Shown piece by piece: positions 1 through 9,325 of a DNA stretch of 64,000 nt. The stretch is taken from assembly GCA_000496135.1 (NCBI GenBank), contig KI542675.1, positions 248,001 through 312,000 on the forward strand. The letters run 5' to 3'. The DNA comes from Thermoplasmatales archaeon E-plasma. Its GTDB lineage: Archaea; Thermoplasmatota; Thermoplasmata; Thermoplasmatales; Thermoplasmataceae. Positions within the stretch are counted from its first letter, which is position 1, and each line of letters begins with the position of its first letter. Below the pieces are notes generated by a model. That model was given only the letters and a program-made list of their open reading frames with translations. It was not told the DNA's origin and did not search any database. Made by a program: the position numbers and the translations under genes.

Positions 1-204
1 AGGGACATTACGATTGTTCCAAGAACACAGACAGACGCCCTTGATCACGCTTCAGAGATGTTTAACTTTGGCTCAAAGATAGGTATAGACGCAACCAGGA
101 AGTGGAAAGAGGAAGGGTTCAACAGGAGATGGCCTGACGTAATGGAAATGGATCAGGATGTGGTTAAAAAGGTCGAAGCTATACTGGGCAGGTATATTAA
201 ATGA
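1..204 (+). CDS. UbiD-family decarboxylase, C-terminal end (partial)
   Basis: The window opens inside this gene; 67 codons and the stop remain. The fragment reads PRTQTDALDHASEM, then GSKIGIDATRKW, then RRWPDVMEMD, which is the usual C-terminal layout of the UbiD family of prenyl-FMN-dependent aromatic acid decarboxylases. The stop TGA overlaps the ATG of the next gene, a UbiA prenyltransferase, by 4 bp, so the two are probably translated together. In futalosine-route menaquinone makers the UbiD/UbiA pair corresponds to MqnL/MqnP. That pairing is inferred from gene order. The active site lies upstream of the window and cannot be checked. Confidence 0.82.
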   Translation, partial: RDITIVPRTQTDALDHASEMFNFGSKIGIDATRKWKEEGFNRRWPDVMEMDQDVVKKVEAILGRYIK

Positions 205-1052
205 AATTTAAGGAAATTGCTGACTATATAAAGTTGGAACATACAGTATTCGACGTTCCATTCATAGTTTCAGGCAGCTTTATAGCAGCCAACGGTTATC
301 CAGGAACACTTGTTCTCATTCTGGTTATACTTGCAGGCAGTTTTGCGAGAGCAACCGGTATGTCAATAAACAGGATTCTGGGAAGAAAGTACGATATAAT
401 AAATCCAAGGAAGAAAGACTGGGCTCTCGTAAAAGGTTCATTCACGGTTAATAAGGCCATCGGGTTCACAGTTATATCAGCATTTCTTTTTGAAACATGT
501 GCTTTTTTCCTTAACAGGCTTGTTTTTGAATTATCCCCCATAGTTCTTGCTCTGTTCATAATAGATCCACTTCTCAAGAAAATCACAATGCTTCGTCATT
601 TCTTCATGGGATTGGTCATAGGAGTGGGTGTTATGGCAGGTTACCTGGCTGTAAATCCATCCTTCCCTGCGATTCCTGAAATTTATATTCTTATACTGGC
701 AACAGGTCTATGGATTGCTGGATTTGATATGATATACACAATACCAGATATTAAATATGACAGGCAGAATGGATTAAAAACGGTTATGAGCAAAAGCGGG
801 ATAAAGAAAGGAATTCACTATTCTGAATCAGTTCATGCTGTCACCGGAGCTCTATTTCTGTCCATAGCATTTTTCATAAAGTCCTATATTTATCTGGCAG
901 CTGCTACGGTAATTATCATACTCATCATTTATCAGCATGTTATTTTAAAGCCGGACGACCCAAAATCAATAAGGGTCTCATTTCTTAACTCAAACTCGTT
1001 CATAGGATTCATATTTCTGGCAGGGGTTATTCTTTCTATATATGTTCATTGA
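201..1052 (+). CDS. UbiA-family prenyltransferase (quinone biosynthesis)
   Basis: A 283-aa integral membrane enzyme with about eight hydrophobic segments. UbiA proteins transfer a polyprenyl chain from its diphosphate to an aromatic ring in the membrane. Both Mg-diphosphate binding motifs are visible: NRILGRKYD at residues 57-65 and DIKYDRQNG at 183-191. The first motif is in the NR..xR..xD form used by MenA/UbiA-type ring prenylases. The start overlaps the stop of the UbiD gene (ATGA), and the 3' end overlaps the convergent MFS gene by 17 bp. The likely role is menaquinone side-chain attachment (MqnP-like). Other UbiA roles, such as archaeal lipid synthesis, are less likely given the UbiD partner. 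Confidence 0.88.
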   Translation: MKFKEIADYIKLEHTVFDVPFIVSGSFIAANGYPGTLVLILVILAGSFARATGMSINRILGRKYDIINPRKKDWALVKGSFTVNKAIGFTVISAFLFETCAFFLNRLVFELSPIVLALFIIDPLLKKITMLRHFFMGLVIGVGVMAGYLAVNPSFPAIPEIYILILATGLWIAGFDMIYTIPDIKYDRQNGLKTVMSKSGIKKGIHYSESVHAVTGALFLSIAFFIKSYIYLAAATVIIILIIYQHVILKPDDPKSIRVSFLNSNSFIGFIFLAGVILSIYVH

Positions 1053-2238
1053 CGAGGTTATTTTTTGTTCCCTTAACTGATCGCCCGAAGAGTGAGAACA
1101 GTATTATGGAGAAAACTCCAAACATATCTAATGACGCCCAGAGTCTAAGACCGTTATAGTTGAATATAAACATGAAAAATGTTCCAACGGAAGGTCCTAT
1201 TGCTCTACCTACATTGTTAACCATTGAGTTAAATCCGTTATATCTTGCTACCTTTTCCCTGGGTGCTATTTTCGATACTATGGAGCTGATGCCGGGGGAA
1301 GATAGGTTTTCTCCTATTGTTATTATAATCATGTCTATTATGAAAGCAGACAGGCTTGAAGAAAAAGCAGAAAGGAGATAACCGGCTGAATAGAAGATCA
1401 TTCCAAGTTCCATGGATACAAGATCGCTAATCTTTCTGGTTATCCTGGTTGTGGGAAATTGTCCAAGCACAACTACTATCCCATTTACCGCGTAGATATA
1501 TCCAATTTCATAGGGAAGAATGTTGCCTCTGAGAACAGCATATGAAGGGAATGTTACGCTGAATTGCGAAGAAACAACTGTCATGAAAAATGTTCCTATT
1601 GAAAAAATAATTAGAAATCTGTCAAAGGAAACATACTGCTTCTTTTCCCTTACATCTCGTTTCTCCGTCTTATGTGTTTCTTTTAGAAACAGCAGAACAA
1701 TCAGCAACTGCAAAAGTAGTGTTATGGAAGAAAAAAGGAATATATTTCCAACTCCTGAACTGTACAGGAATGAACCAAGTACAGGGCCGACAGCCCATCC
1801 AAGATTGGTTAAAATACGATAAATTGAATACCCTTCTCTCCTGTTGTCAATAGTAGTCACATCTGCTACGATGGCAGACGTTGCTGGAAAAGTAAGTGAT
1901 CCAGATATGGATGACAATATGAAAATAATGGCTATATACAGGGCCATTACATTTCCAATCACAAATAAATATACTGTAAAGTATGTTAAAAATCCCAAAG
2001 CGCTCCCTAACATTATGGTTTTCCTTCTGCCAAGTAGATCACCAAGAGTTCCCCCAACAAGACTGAATAACATGGATACAGCAGCTATGGCTGTGAAAAT
2101 TGCTCCTACGTAAAGAATAGGTACATGGAGGTTTACCTCAAAAAATATTGCAAGGAATGGCCATGTTGAGCCAATACCAAACGATCTAATCATGGATGCT
2201 GATCCAGCCACCCAGAAGGACTGATTGTAATTCTTCAT
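1036..2238 (-). CDS. Major facilitator superfamily transporter
   Basis: A 400-aa protein with 12 predicted membrane segments. The MFS motif A between helices 2 and 3 is clear (GGTLGDLLGRRK, residues 62-73), and a second copy-like stretch follows mid-protein, as in the two six-helix halves of MFS drug or metabolite exporters. Substrate cannot be told from sequence. It is transcribed toward UbiA, and the two stop regions overlap by 17 bp. It resembles the MFS protein at 16738-17973 in layout (the NIGxAxGPxxG helix 5 motif is present in both), suggesting paralogues of one archaeal drug-exporter-like family. Confidence 0.88.
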   Translation of the reverse strand: MKNYNQSFWVAGSASMIRSFGIGSTWPFLAIFFEVNLHVPILYVGAIFTAIAAVSMLFSLVGGTLGDLLGRRKTIMLGSALGFLTYFTVYLFVIGNVMALYIAIIFILSSISGSLTFPATSAIVADVTTIDNRREGYSIYRILTNLGWAVGPVLGSFLYSSGVGNIFLFSSITLLLQLLIVLLFLKETHKTEKRDVREKKQYVSFDRFLIIFSIGTFFMTVVSSQFSVTFPSYAVLRGNILPYEIGYIYAVNGIVVVLGQFPTTRITRKISDLVSMELGMIFYSAGYLLSAFSSSLSAFIIDMIIITIGENLSSPGISSIVSKIAPREKVARYNGFNSMVNNVGRAIGPSVGTFFMFIFNYNGLRLWASLDMFGVFSIILFSLFGRSVKGTKNNLVNEHI

Positions 2239-2358
2239 AAGCCTGATTAAGTGAGGTTTTCGCGTATGCTCTTAGTTAATCGATCTATTTATTCATTTGT
2301 CAGGCACAAAAAATAATAACAGGAAAAATTGGATAATTTATTCCATATACAATTATGA

Positions 2359-2898
2359 TTATCTGGGGTATTTTTCTTTGTAGACTTTTATGGATTGCTT
2401 TATTTCTTCATAGGCTTCTTCTTTGGAACCAAAACCATCAACAGATGTTTTTTTACCCTCAAGCAGTTTATATGTTTCGAAAAAGTTTTTGAACTCCTTA
2501 AGAAGATGCGGGTTCAGATCATCCATAGACTTTACATGGGAAAATGCTGGATCCTTTGATGGTACTGCGATTATCTTGTTATCTTTATCACCAGCATCGA
2601 TCATATGCATAACCCCAATCGGTCGTGCCTTTAGCATTATTCCTGGATAGGTTGGAAAACTCATAACAACTATGACATCTATGGGATCACCATCGTCATA
2701 GAGTGTATGTGGAATTAACCCATAATCTGCAGGATAAACAACTGATGAATGCAACACACGGTCAAGTACGATACCATTATGTTCTTTGCTGATTTCATAC
2801 TTGTTTCTGCTGCCCCTGGGAGTTTCAATTATCACATTCACTTCTTCAGGCGCCTTCTCGCCGGGCCCTATCACATGCCATAAACTTTCATTAGTCAT
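2359..2898 (-). CDS. ppa: Inorganic pyrophosphatase, family I
   Basis: A 179-aa soluble enzyme that hydrolyses pyrophosphate to phosphate, pulling biosynthetic reactions forward. The family signature is intact: D69-G-D71-P-I-D74, the metal-binding aspartates, preceded by ADYGLIPHTLY. Conserved basic and tyrosine residues around 30-60 (RGSRNKYE) match the phosphate site. Length is normal for the archaeal and bacterial family I enzyme. A TATA-like CTTTAAGAT lies about 27 nt before the ATG on the minus strand, so it likely has its own promoter and a leaderless message, separate from the oxidoreductase gene 45 bp upstream in the chromosome. Confidence 0.95.
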   Translation of the reverse strand: MTNESLWHVIGPGEKAPEEVNVIIETPRGSRNKYEISKEHNGIVLDRVLHSSVVYPADYGLIPHTLYDDGDPIDVIVVMSFPTYPGIMLKARPIGVMHMIDAGDKDNKIIAVPSKDPAFSHVKSMDDLNPHLLKEFKNFFETYKLLEGKKTSVDGFGSKEEAYEEIKQSIKVYKEKYPR

Positions 2899-2920
2899 TG
2901 AAACTACAGGGAAATTTGAA

Positions 2921-2930
2921 TCTTAAAGGT
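2921..2930 (-). promoter_or_regulatory. TATA-like box for pyrophosphatase
   Basis: Read on the minus strand this is CCTTTAAGAT, centred about 27 nt upstream of the ppa ATG at 2898. That spacing puts transcription start at or next to the ATG. Motif match only. Confidence 0.4.
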
Positions 2931-2943
2931 TACCATCAAATGG

Positions 2944-3888
2944 TTATTTGATCAATTCAATGGTTTCTCTTACAACGGCTGCTCCATCTTTTCCCTGAGC
3001 AATTTCTGTCTGTTTATTGCCCACAAGATCAACAAATGCAGTAACTTCCAATTCATACATACTCCTGGTTTCATTGAATGTTATTTCAGTTTTGCCATTT
3101 ACTTTTAATTCTCCCGTAACTTTCGTTCCAAATATATTGGTTCCTTCCAGTGTTCCGCCGGTTCCAAAAATTCTTATGGAATTATCCGGAATAGAATATT
3201 TCCTTGATGCATTTATGGTTCCCAATATATTTCCAAATCTTAGAACAGCCACTCTGGTATCATCCACAATTTTCCCTGGAGGTGAGCCCATACCTTTAAC
3301 TGCATCAGGTTCACTTTCCATTATGTAATTGAAAAAGTCCAATACGTGAACGCCCATGCCCATTATGGCTCCACCGCCAGCTTTCTCATCATCACTCCAC
3401 CAGCTGGACTCAGGGTTTGGTCTGGTTCCCTGGGAAAATGATCCCCATGAAGCCTCCATATAACTTATTTCCCCTATGGAGTGATTATTTATCCTTTCTC
3501 TAATCATTTTAGCAACAGGATGAAATCTCATGTGAAAACCAACTCCAAGTTTAAGATTTACCTCCTGAGAATATTTTACCAGTTTCTCTGCGTGTTCTAT
3601 CTTCAGTGTCATGGGTTTCTCAAGAAGAACATGTTTTCCATGTCTGAACGAGGCCATTGCATAATCATAATGGAGGAAGTTTGGTGAACTGATATATACC
3701 GCATCAAGGTCTTCCTTAAGAAGTTCCTCAAGAACACCATGCTGGTTGCATCCATATTTCTTTGCAAATTCGCTTGCCTTGTTCTGGTTCGTACTGTAAA
3801 CTGCAGTAATCTGGTTTCCTGAAGATACAATTGCAGGCACTACCCTGTTTATAGCATGATTGCCAAGGCTAACTACGCCAAATTTCAT
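2944..3888 (-). CDS. Gfo/Idh/MocA-family NAD(P)-dependent oxidoreductase
   Basis: A 314-aa dehydrogenase-like protein. The N-terminal Rossmann fold starts at residue 1 (KFGVVSLGNHAI), and the family hallmark EKP is at residues 90-92, where the lysine takes part in substrate and cofactor binding. A large C-terminal alpha/beta domain follows, with GGGAIMGMGVHVLDFF in the substrate-binding region. Family members oxidise sugars or reduce sugar derivatives with NAD(P). The substrate is not evident. The gene lies between ppa and cbiA with separate spacing, so context gives no specific pathway. A weak TATA-like stretch (GTTAAAT) lies about 26 nt upstream. Confidence 0.88.
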   Translation of the reverse strand: MKFGVVSLGNHAINRVVPAIVSSGNQITAVYSTNQNKASEFAKKYGCNQHGVLEELLKEDLDAVYISSPNFLHYDYAMASFRHGKHVLLEKPMTLKIEHAEKLVKYSQEVNLKLGVGFHMRFHPVAKMIRERINNHSIGEISYMEASWGSFSQGTRPNPESSWWSDDEKAGGGAIMGMGVHVLDFFNYIMESEPDAVKGMGSPPGKIVDDTRVAVLRFGNILGTINASRKYSIPDNSIRIFGTGGTLEGTNIFGTKVTGELKVNGKTEITFNETRSMYELEVTAFVDLVGNKQTEIAQGKDGAAVVRETIELIK

Positions 3889-4012
3889 AAAATTCTATTA
3901 TTCTATAAGATTTAACATTTACGAATAATTTGCTTCTCTAAATACAAGCGTTAAGGATATTATCTACCAAATCACACTGGATAAGAAACATCTTAATTTC
4001 AGGAGCATTTAT

Positions 4013-5293
4013 TCATTTTGAATTGCTTAGTGAATTTAAAAGTCTCCTGGAATATCTTGAGAGTGAAAAATGCGAATAAGAACCAAAAGAATTCTTTGTT
4101 AAAAGACCATCCATTCCATCGATACCCTTTCCCACCTCCATTACCAGACTCTTTTCGCCATCATCGACAATGGAACTATAGTGAAATTCGTGTCCCCTTA
4201 CCGTTTCGTTCTTCTTAAAAATGGGTGTGTCCTTAATAACCTTCATCTGGGTATAGCTTATTGTGAGCTTTTCATTTTCTTTTACAATACCGTCAAAGAT
4301 ACCCAGCAGTTTCTTTGTTCCACTGGTCGTCTCTATTCCGGATTCCATATACATTAATCCTCCACATTCACCAACAGTAATCTTACCGGATTCAGAGAAA
4401 TCTCTTATGTAGCCCATAGTTTTAAAATTCCGGGACAATTCATCAGTGAATAGCTCAGGATAACCACCTCCCAGGTAAATAAAATCAGCATTCTCAGGAA
4501 CCTCATTTTTCAGCGGAGAAAAATAATGAACTCTGCCAATTTTTCCAAGGGCATCAATGGAATCCTCATAATAAAAGCTGAAGGCAGAATCTTTAGCTAC
4601 ATATATATTGAATTTTCCGGATGTCTCATCATGAATATGCAGATCTCTGGATTCTGATTTGATTTCCGGCAAATCATCCAGAAAATCAAGGTTTAAAAAT
4701 TCTGAAACTTTTGCTGCTATTTCCCTAATTTTTTCTTCCGGTACGTTTGTCGACAGCCCAAGGTGCCTCTCAGGGAGCTCAAATTCTTTCCGGTGGGGGA
4801 TTGCACCCAAAATTTTTATGCCATGATCACGAAAAGGCTTTGAAACCATTTCCAGGTGCCTTTCACCTGCATAGTTATTTATGATGACACCAATACAAAG
4901 CCCTGTAATGAAGGATTTAGCAATATAGTAACCTGATTCTGCTACTTTATACACATCAACTACGAGAATATAGGGTATCTTCATTCTCCGGAAGTAGTAA
5001 ATGGAATTGAGTTTCATGGGGGACCCCGAATCGTAGAGACCCATAACACCCTCAATAACTGCATAATCAAAGTTTGATATGGAAGAGAGAAAAATATCTC
5101 TGTATTTTGGTCCCTGAAGCCAACGGTCTATATTGTATGAATTTACGCCCGTTACAGACGAATGAAGATTTTTATCTATATAATCCGGACCAATCTTCAC
5201 TGACGTTGAATTTTTCAATTTTGAAAGAAGTGCCAGCGTCACAGTGGTTTTTCCAGAACCGGTGAAAGGAGCACTAATACCAAAGATCTTCAT
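4013..5293 (-). CDS. cbiA: Cobyrinate a,c-diamide synthase
   Basis: A 426-aa ATP-dependent amidase of the cobalamin pathway, which amidates the a and c side chains of cobyrinate using glutamine. The N-terminal P-loop domain has APFTGSGKTT at residues 8-17 and DYID at 37-40. The C-terminal class I glutamine amidotransferase domain has the nucleophile C310 in GECGGLMYME and the family's RGHEFHYS stretch near 366-373. Length is close to the family norm of about 450. No other cobalamin genes lie nearby, so it appears as an isolated gene here. A TATA box sits 26 nt before the ATG. Confidence 0.9.
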   Translation of the reverse strand: MKIFGISAPFTGSGKTTVTLALLSKLKNSTSVKIGPDYIDKNLHSSVTGVNSYNIDRWLQGPKYRDIFLSSISNFDYAVIEGVMGLYDSGSPMKLNSIYYFRRMKIPYILVVDVYKVAESGYYIAKSFITGLCIGVIINNYAGERHLEMVSKPFRDHGIKILGAIPHRKEFELPERHLGLSTNVPEEKIREIAAKVSEFLNLDFLDDLPEIKSESRDLHIHDETSGKFNIYVAKDSAFSFYYEDSIDALGKIGRVHYFSPLKNEVPENADFIYLGGGYPELFTDELSRNFKTMGYIRDFSESGKITVGECGGLMYMESGIETTSGTKKLLGIFDGIVKENEKLTISYTQMKVIKDTPIFKKNETVRGHEFHYSSIVDDGEKSLVMEVGKGIDGMDGLLTKNSFGSYSHFSLSRYSRRLLNSLSNSK

Positions 5294-5313
5294 TTATCTC
5301 AATCTCATGTCTT

Positions 5314-5323
5314 TATAATTATT
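5314..5323 (-). promoter_or_regulatory. TATA box for cbiA
   Basis: On the minus strand the sequence AATTATAAAG is centred about 26 nt before the cbiA ATG at 5293, the spacing of an archaeal box A driving a leaderless transcript. Confidence 0.5.
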
Positions 5324-5447
5324 GAAAGTTTCACACTTAGTTGCACAGTCAGCTTAAAATTAAAATCGGCGCATTAACCTTTTAAATTTGAATTTAGAAG
5401 ACTTTTAGAATAATTATCCATTGGAAACTATTGTAATTACAGAAATG

Positions 5448-5456
5448 TTATATAAA
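5448..5456 (+). promoter_or_regulatory. TATA box for taw1
   Basis: TTATATAAA lies 19-27 nt upstream of the GTG at 5475. It supports the GTG start and a leaderless or nearly leaderless message. Confidence 0.55.
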
Positions 5457-5474
5457 TGGTTTTTCTAAAGTAAT

Positions 5475-6437
5475 GTGGCAAATAAATACGCTGAAATTTA
5501 TAAGAAACAACATTATGCCCTTGTAGGCGAACACTCTGCGGTCAAGGTATGCCACTGGACAAAAAGCCAGATGACCGGTGGAGCATCCTGCTATAAAGGT
5601 ACTTTCTATGGAATTAATTCCCATCAGTGCGTACAGATGACTCCTGCACTTAATTCATGCACTGAAAATTGTTCTTTTTGCTGGAGATTCCAGGGATTTG
5701 ACAGCATGAAAATTTCATACGAGGATGATCCGGAATTCATTTTGGAAGAGAGCATAAAGGCACATATGAAACTCATCTCCGGTCTTAAGGGGAATCCCAA
5801 GGTCACAGAAGAAATGTGGAAAGAAGCATCCATGCCAAAACATATTGCTATTTCGCTGACGGGTGAGCCCACTCTATATACAAGACTTGGTGAATTTATA
5901 GAGCTTGCTGGAAGGAGAGGGATATCAACTTTCCTTGTTACGAACGGAACACTCCCGATGGTTCTCGAAAAGCTCAATCCACTTCCCACCCAGCTGTATG
6001 TTACAACAGCGGGGCCAACTAAGGAAATATTCAATGATGTGCTGAATCCCGCAATCGGTAATGCATGGGAGAACTTCAGCAGGACGCTTGAGCTTTTGCC
6101 ATCCCTTGATACAAGAAAGGTGATCAGGCATACTCTGGTAAAAGATGTGAATATGCCATACATTGACGAATATGAAAGAATGGACAGAACTGCCGATCCG
6201 GATTTCATAGAATCCAAAGGGTATGTCCACGTAGGACAATCAATAACCAGGCTAACTAAGGATAATATGCCTTCCCACGACTTGATAGTCGAATTCTCCA
6301 GAGAGCTTGCTTCTAGATTGGGTTACGACTTTACATCAGAAAGGAGGGACAGTCGCGTTACACTTCTTTGCAAGGATCCAACCAACAGATTCATAAATTT
6401 CAATGAAATTGAGGAAAAAGCAATAACCATAAACTGA
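5475..6437 (+). CDS. taw1: tRNA 4-demethylwyosine synthase (radical SAM, Taw1/TYW1)
   Basis: A 320-aa radical SAM enzyme that builds the tricyclic 4-demethylwyosine base on m1G37 of tRNA-Phe using pyruvate. The radical SAM cysteines are C62, C66 and C69 (CTENCSFC). Three further cysteines at 26, 39 and 52 match the second Fe-S cluster known in archaeal Taw1. The region after the cluster carries ISLTGEPTLY, the GEP-type SAM motif. The start is GTG; an ATG two bases upstream is in the wrong frame. The TATA box 23 nt upstream agrees with this start. No flavodoxin domain is present, as usual in archaea. Confidence 0.95.
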   Translation: MANKYAEIYKKQHYALVGEHSAVKVCHWTKSQMTGGASCYKGTFYGINSHQCVQMTPALNSCTENCSFCWRFQGFDSMKISYEDDPEFILEESIKAHMKLISGLKGNPKVTEEMWKEASMPKHIAISLTGEPTLYTRLGEFIELAGRRGISTFLVTNGTLPMVLEKLNPLPTQLYVTTAGPTKEIFNDVLNPAIGNAWENFSRTLELLPSLDTRKVIRHTLVKDVNMPYIDEYERMDRTADPDFIESKGYVHVGQSITRLTKDNMPSHDLIVEFSRELASRLGYDFTSERRDSRVTLLCKDPTNRFINFNEIEEKAITIN

Positions 6438-6521
6438 ATCTATCTTAAATTTCAATCATTTCCCATATTAAACTGTGATATCAAACGCTTAAATTTCTAT
6501 ACAACCCTGGTATGTGGTTAC

Positions 6522-7715
6522 ATGCTTGATTTTACATTTAGTGAAGAGCAGGAGATCATAAGAGAGTCTGCAAGAGCATTCTGTAAAAAGGAGATTTCTC
6601 CCAGGATAAGGGATATGATTAAACAGAAGAAAATCGATCCTGAACTTATAAAAAAAATGGCACAACAGGGGTTTTTTGGATTAACCATTCCTGAAAAATA
6701 TGGGGGGAGCAACAGGGATGCAGTTAGCGTCGGAATAATTGCGGAGGAAATAGGAAGAGCCGATCCAACTGTATCTATACCGGTAATGTTTCTTGTGAAT
6801 AACGCATGGGCATATCTGGTATCAAAATATGGTACAGAAAGTCTGAAGGAAAAATATCTGCCAAAAGTTGCCAGAGGAGAAAATTTTGTAGGTATCGCGT
6901 CAACTGAACCAAATTTTGGATCCGATGTAGCATCAATGAAGACAACTGCAATAAAAAAAGAAAAGAACTACACACTGAATGGAGAAAAGAGCTATATCAG
7001 TCTTATGAAGAATATTATGGATTGTGGTGGAGGTTTTGTCACAGTGGCAAAAACATCCCCGGACAAGGGAGCCCGAGGCGTTTCCCTGTTTTTTGTTCCG
7101 TACAGTAAAGAGCATATGGATGTGACTTTTCTAGAGGAAATGGGCCGTGAAGGATCTTCATGGGGGGCATTCAAAATTAAGGACTACGACATTCCCGAAG
7201 AGAACCTCATAGGTACTTTGGACAAAGGATTCAACATAATTCATGAAGGGTTCGAATTTGCAAGGGCAATAATTTCAGTAATCAGTGGAGGAGCGGCTCT
7301 GGAGTCCATTGGAAGGGGCATAGAATACATGAAGAACCGTGTTGCATTTGGAAAAGAAATTGTAAGGAATCAGGGTCTCCAATTTTCAGTAGCAGAACAC
7401 ACTGCCAGAATGGAAACGGCTCTTGACCTTGGTTATAGGGCACTCTGGTTTTATGATCAGGAGCAGAGGTTTGGAAAGTATGACAGATTCAGGGTAAGCA
7501 AGGAAATAGCTAAAGCCAAGCTACTTTCAACTACATGGGCATTCGACGCCATAAACGATGCACTACAGTGGCAGGGCGCATATGGATATTCAAAGGACTG
7601 TCCTGAGGAATGGGCTCTTAGAGGAATAAGATCTTTTCAACTTGCAGAAGGTTCCAGAGAGATCATGAAACTCATAATTGCAAGAGAAACCATAGGCAAA
7701 GAATTCATGAATTAA
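6522..7715 (+). CDS. Acyl-CoA dehydrogenase
   Basis: A 397-aa FAD enzyme that introduces the alpha,beta double bond in acyl-CoA thioesters. The three family domains are visible: N-terminal helical (residues 1-115), central beta (FVGIASTEPNFGSDVASM, then a second half ending near 230) and C-terminal helical with FAD-contacting RVAFGKEIVRNQ-type residues near 260-285. The catalytic-type glutamate is E376 in AEGSREI. Length is typical. It is a single gene convergent with the flippase, with stops 2 bp apart. Together with the longer homologue at 34683 it suggests fatty-acid or branched-acid breakdown. The chain-length preference cannot be read. Confidence 0.92.
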   Translation: MLDFTFSEEQEIIRESARAFCKKEISPRIRDMIKQKKIDPELIKKMAQQGFFGLTIPEKYGGSNRDAVSVGIIAEEIGRADPTVSIPVMFLVNNAWAYLVSKYGTESLKEKYLPKVARGENFVGIASTEPNFGSDVASMKTTAIKKEKNYTLNGEKSYISLMKNIMDCGGGFVTVAKTSPDKGARGVSLFFVPYSKEHMDVTFLEEMGREGSSWGAFKIKDYDIPEENLIGTLDKGFNIIHEGFEFARAIISVISGGAALESIGRGIEYMKNRVAFGKEIVRNQGLQFSVAEHTARMETALDLGYRALWFYDQEQRFGKYDRFRVSKEIAKAKLLSTTWAFDAINDALQWQGAYGYSKDCPEEWALRGIRSFQLAEGSREIMKLIIARETIGKEFMN

Positions 7716-7717
7716 CT

Positions 7718-9232
7718 TTACTCATTCTCTTTTTTTTCTTTTAGTAATTTTAAACCAACTAAAACTTCTCTTATTTCTTTCACACTTATCTCTCTGATTA
7801 CTATTGAAACGCCGAGATACAGAATGTAACTAAGCAAGACAATCGGTAGTAATTCCAGAATATCATATGGTTTAATGTACAAATATGCTCCTATGAGAAA
7901 TAATGACTGCAAAGCAGCTGGAATTATCTGGAGATAGAATTTTGAAGAAGTACGGACACCATTTATTTTTCTGTAATATTCTTTGAAAACAATGTATGCG
8001 AATAGAGCACCGAGAAGAAAGCCTATGGCTGCTCCAGAATCCCCTAACCCTCCAAGTCTGATACCTAATATTTCCCTTGGAATCAGAACTATGTTGGCAA
8101 CCAGATTTACTATTACTGCGCCTAAACCTATAATCGCTATATATTTTTGCTTGCTTTTGGAAATTACTGCGGAAGTGAATGGTGATGAAAGAACAGAAAA
8201 ATAAGTTCCTACAGCAAGGATGGAGAGCGAAAGTGCATATGGAAGATATATTCTGTTAAATAAATTCAGAATGAAGGGTGACATCCAGATCATGCTTATG
8301 GCAATTGGCAGAGTTACCAGCGAAATTATTCTTTCATATTCATGCACCTCATCATTGAAATCTTCTGCTGTTTTGTGACCTGATGAACTTAGCAACGGTA
8401 TAAAGAAAACATATACTGAAGCAGAAATGGCAAGCATTGCCGACGTTAATTTCTGATTGGCATAAAAAGCACCTGTTGCTATTGTGCCCCAGAAGAATTG
8501 AATTATAACCTTGTCAACATTTGCATTTATTATGGCTATGCTTGTTCCCAGAGCTAACGGTAATGCTATGGAAATGTACTTTTTAAAAAGAACAGAACTT
8601 GGTCTTCCTATCTTCCATGGCCTCCCGATCATGTAAGAAATAATTATAAAAATACTATATGTAACTCCATATATCAGGGCAAGTATAACGGAAATATTAT
8701 TTCCAATATTGCCTTCTTTTCCGAGGAAATAAACTATTCCAATAAATATGAATATGGAATTTCTTAATATTGCCTCAATGAGTGGCGGAATCGCCATCTT
8801 ATTTGATTGATACGTTACAGAATAATACGTGGAGAAGACAGGTATCATGTTTGCTATGGCATAATATGGCAAAATAGCAAGTATAACCCAAAATTCAATA
8901 GGATTATAGAAGCCTCTGTGAAGGACATATACCCATAGAAGCAATGTGCCAATTACGGCAAAAACATAGATTGCATTCAGCGTACCTCGTATGGCGATGA
9001 ATGTACCAATGGCTCTTGACCTATCCTCCCCAGATGCTAAAATCTTAACATGCGCAGTGGAAAAACCAAGATCAATAATTATGGTATAAAGCCCGGCAAA
9101 AGCGATAGCGTAAGAGAGATAACCCCAGTATATTGGACCTATATATCGATTGATAAAGAATAGTGATACATATCCCAGAATTGCAGAAAACAAAGTCTGA
9201 AATACAAGTATGGGGGATTTTCTCGCAAACAC
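7718..9232 (-). CDS. Polysaccharide/oligosaccharide flippase (Wzx/MOP family)
   Basis: A 504-aa membrane protein with about 14 hydrophobic helices and no soluble domain. The N-terminus (KSPILVFQTLFSAILGYVSL) and the repeated helical pairs match the MOP-superfamily exporters that move lipid-linked oligosaccharides across the membrane. Start is GTG (minus strand), with a TATA-like ATATTTAAT about 26 nt before it. In an archaeon the natural substrate would be a dolichol-linked glycan for surface glycoproteins. Neighbouring genes are not glycan genes, but a heptose-kinase-like gene is 3 kb away. The specific substrate is unknown. Confidence 0.82.
   Translation of the reverse strand: MFARKSPILVFQTLFSAILGYVSLFFINRYIGPIYWGYLSYAIAFAGLYTIIIDLGFSTAHVKILASGEDRSRAIGTFIAIRGTLNAIYVFAVIGTLLLWVYVLHRGFYNPIEFWVILAILPYYAIANMIPVFSTYYSVTYQSNKMAIPPLIEAILRNSIFIFIGIVYFLGKEGNIGNNISVILALIYGVTYSIFIIISYMIGRPWKIGRPSSVLFKKYISIALPLALGTSIAIINANVDKVIIQFFWGTIATGAFYANQKLTSAMLAISASVYVFFIPLLSSSGHKTAEDFNDEVHEYERIISLVTLPIAISMIWMSPFILNLFNRIYLPYALSLSILAVGTYFSVLSSPFTSAVISKSKQKYIAIIGLGAVIVNLVANIVLIPREILGIRLGGLGDSGAAIGFLLGALFAYIVFKEYYRKINGVRTSSKFYLQIIPAALQSLFLIGAYLYIKPYDILELLPIVLLSYILYLGVSIVIREISVKEIREVLVGLKLLKEKKENE
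7729..7744 (+). terminator. T-rich terminator after acyl-CoA dehydrogenase
   Basis: The run TCTCTTTTTTTTCTTT starts 14 nt past the acyl-CoA dehydrogenase stop. Archaeal RNA polymerase terminates on such T tracts. It lies inside the 3' end of the opposing flippase gene. Confidence 0.5.
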
Positions 9233-9325
9233 TGTTTTTGTGCAGTGGAAATTAAATATTAATACTTTTGATCTGGCTAAATTTCGGGAATTCTAATATT
9301 CGTTTAATAAAAATTAAGGGGAAGA

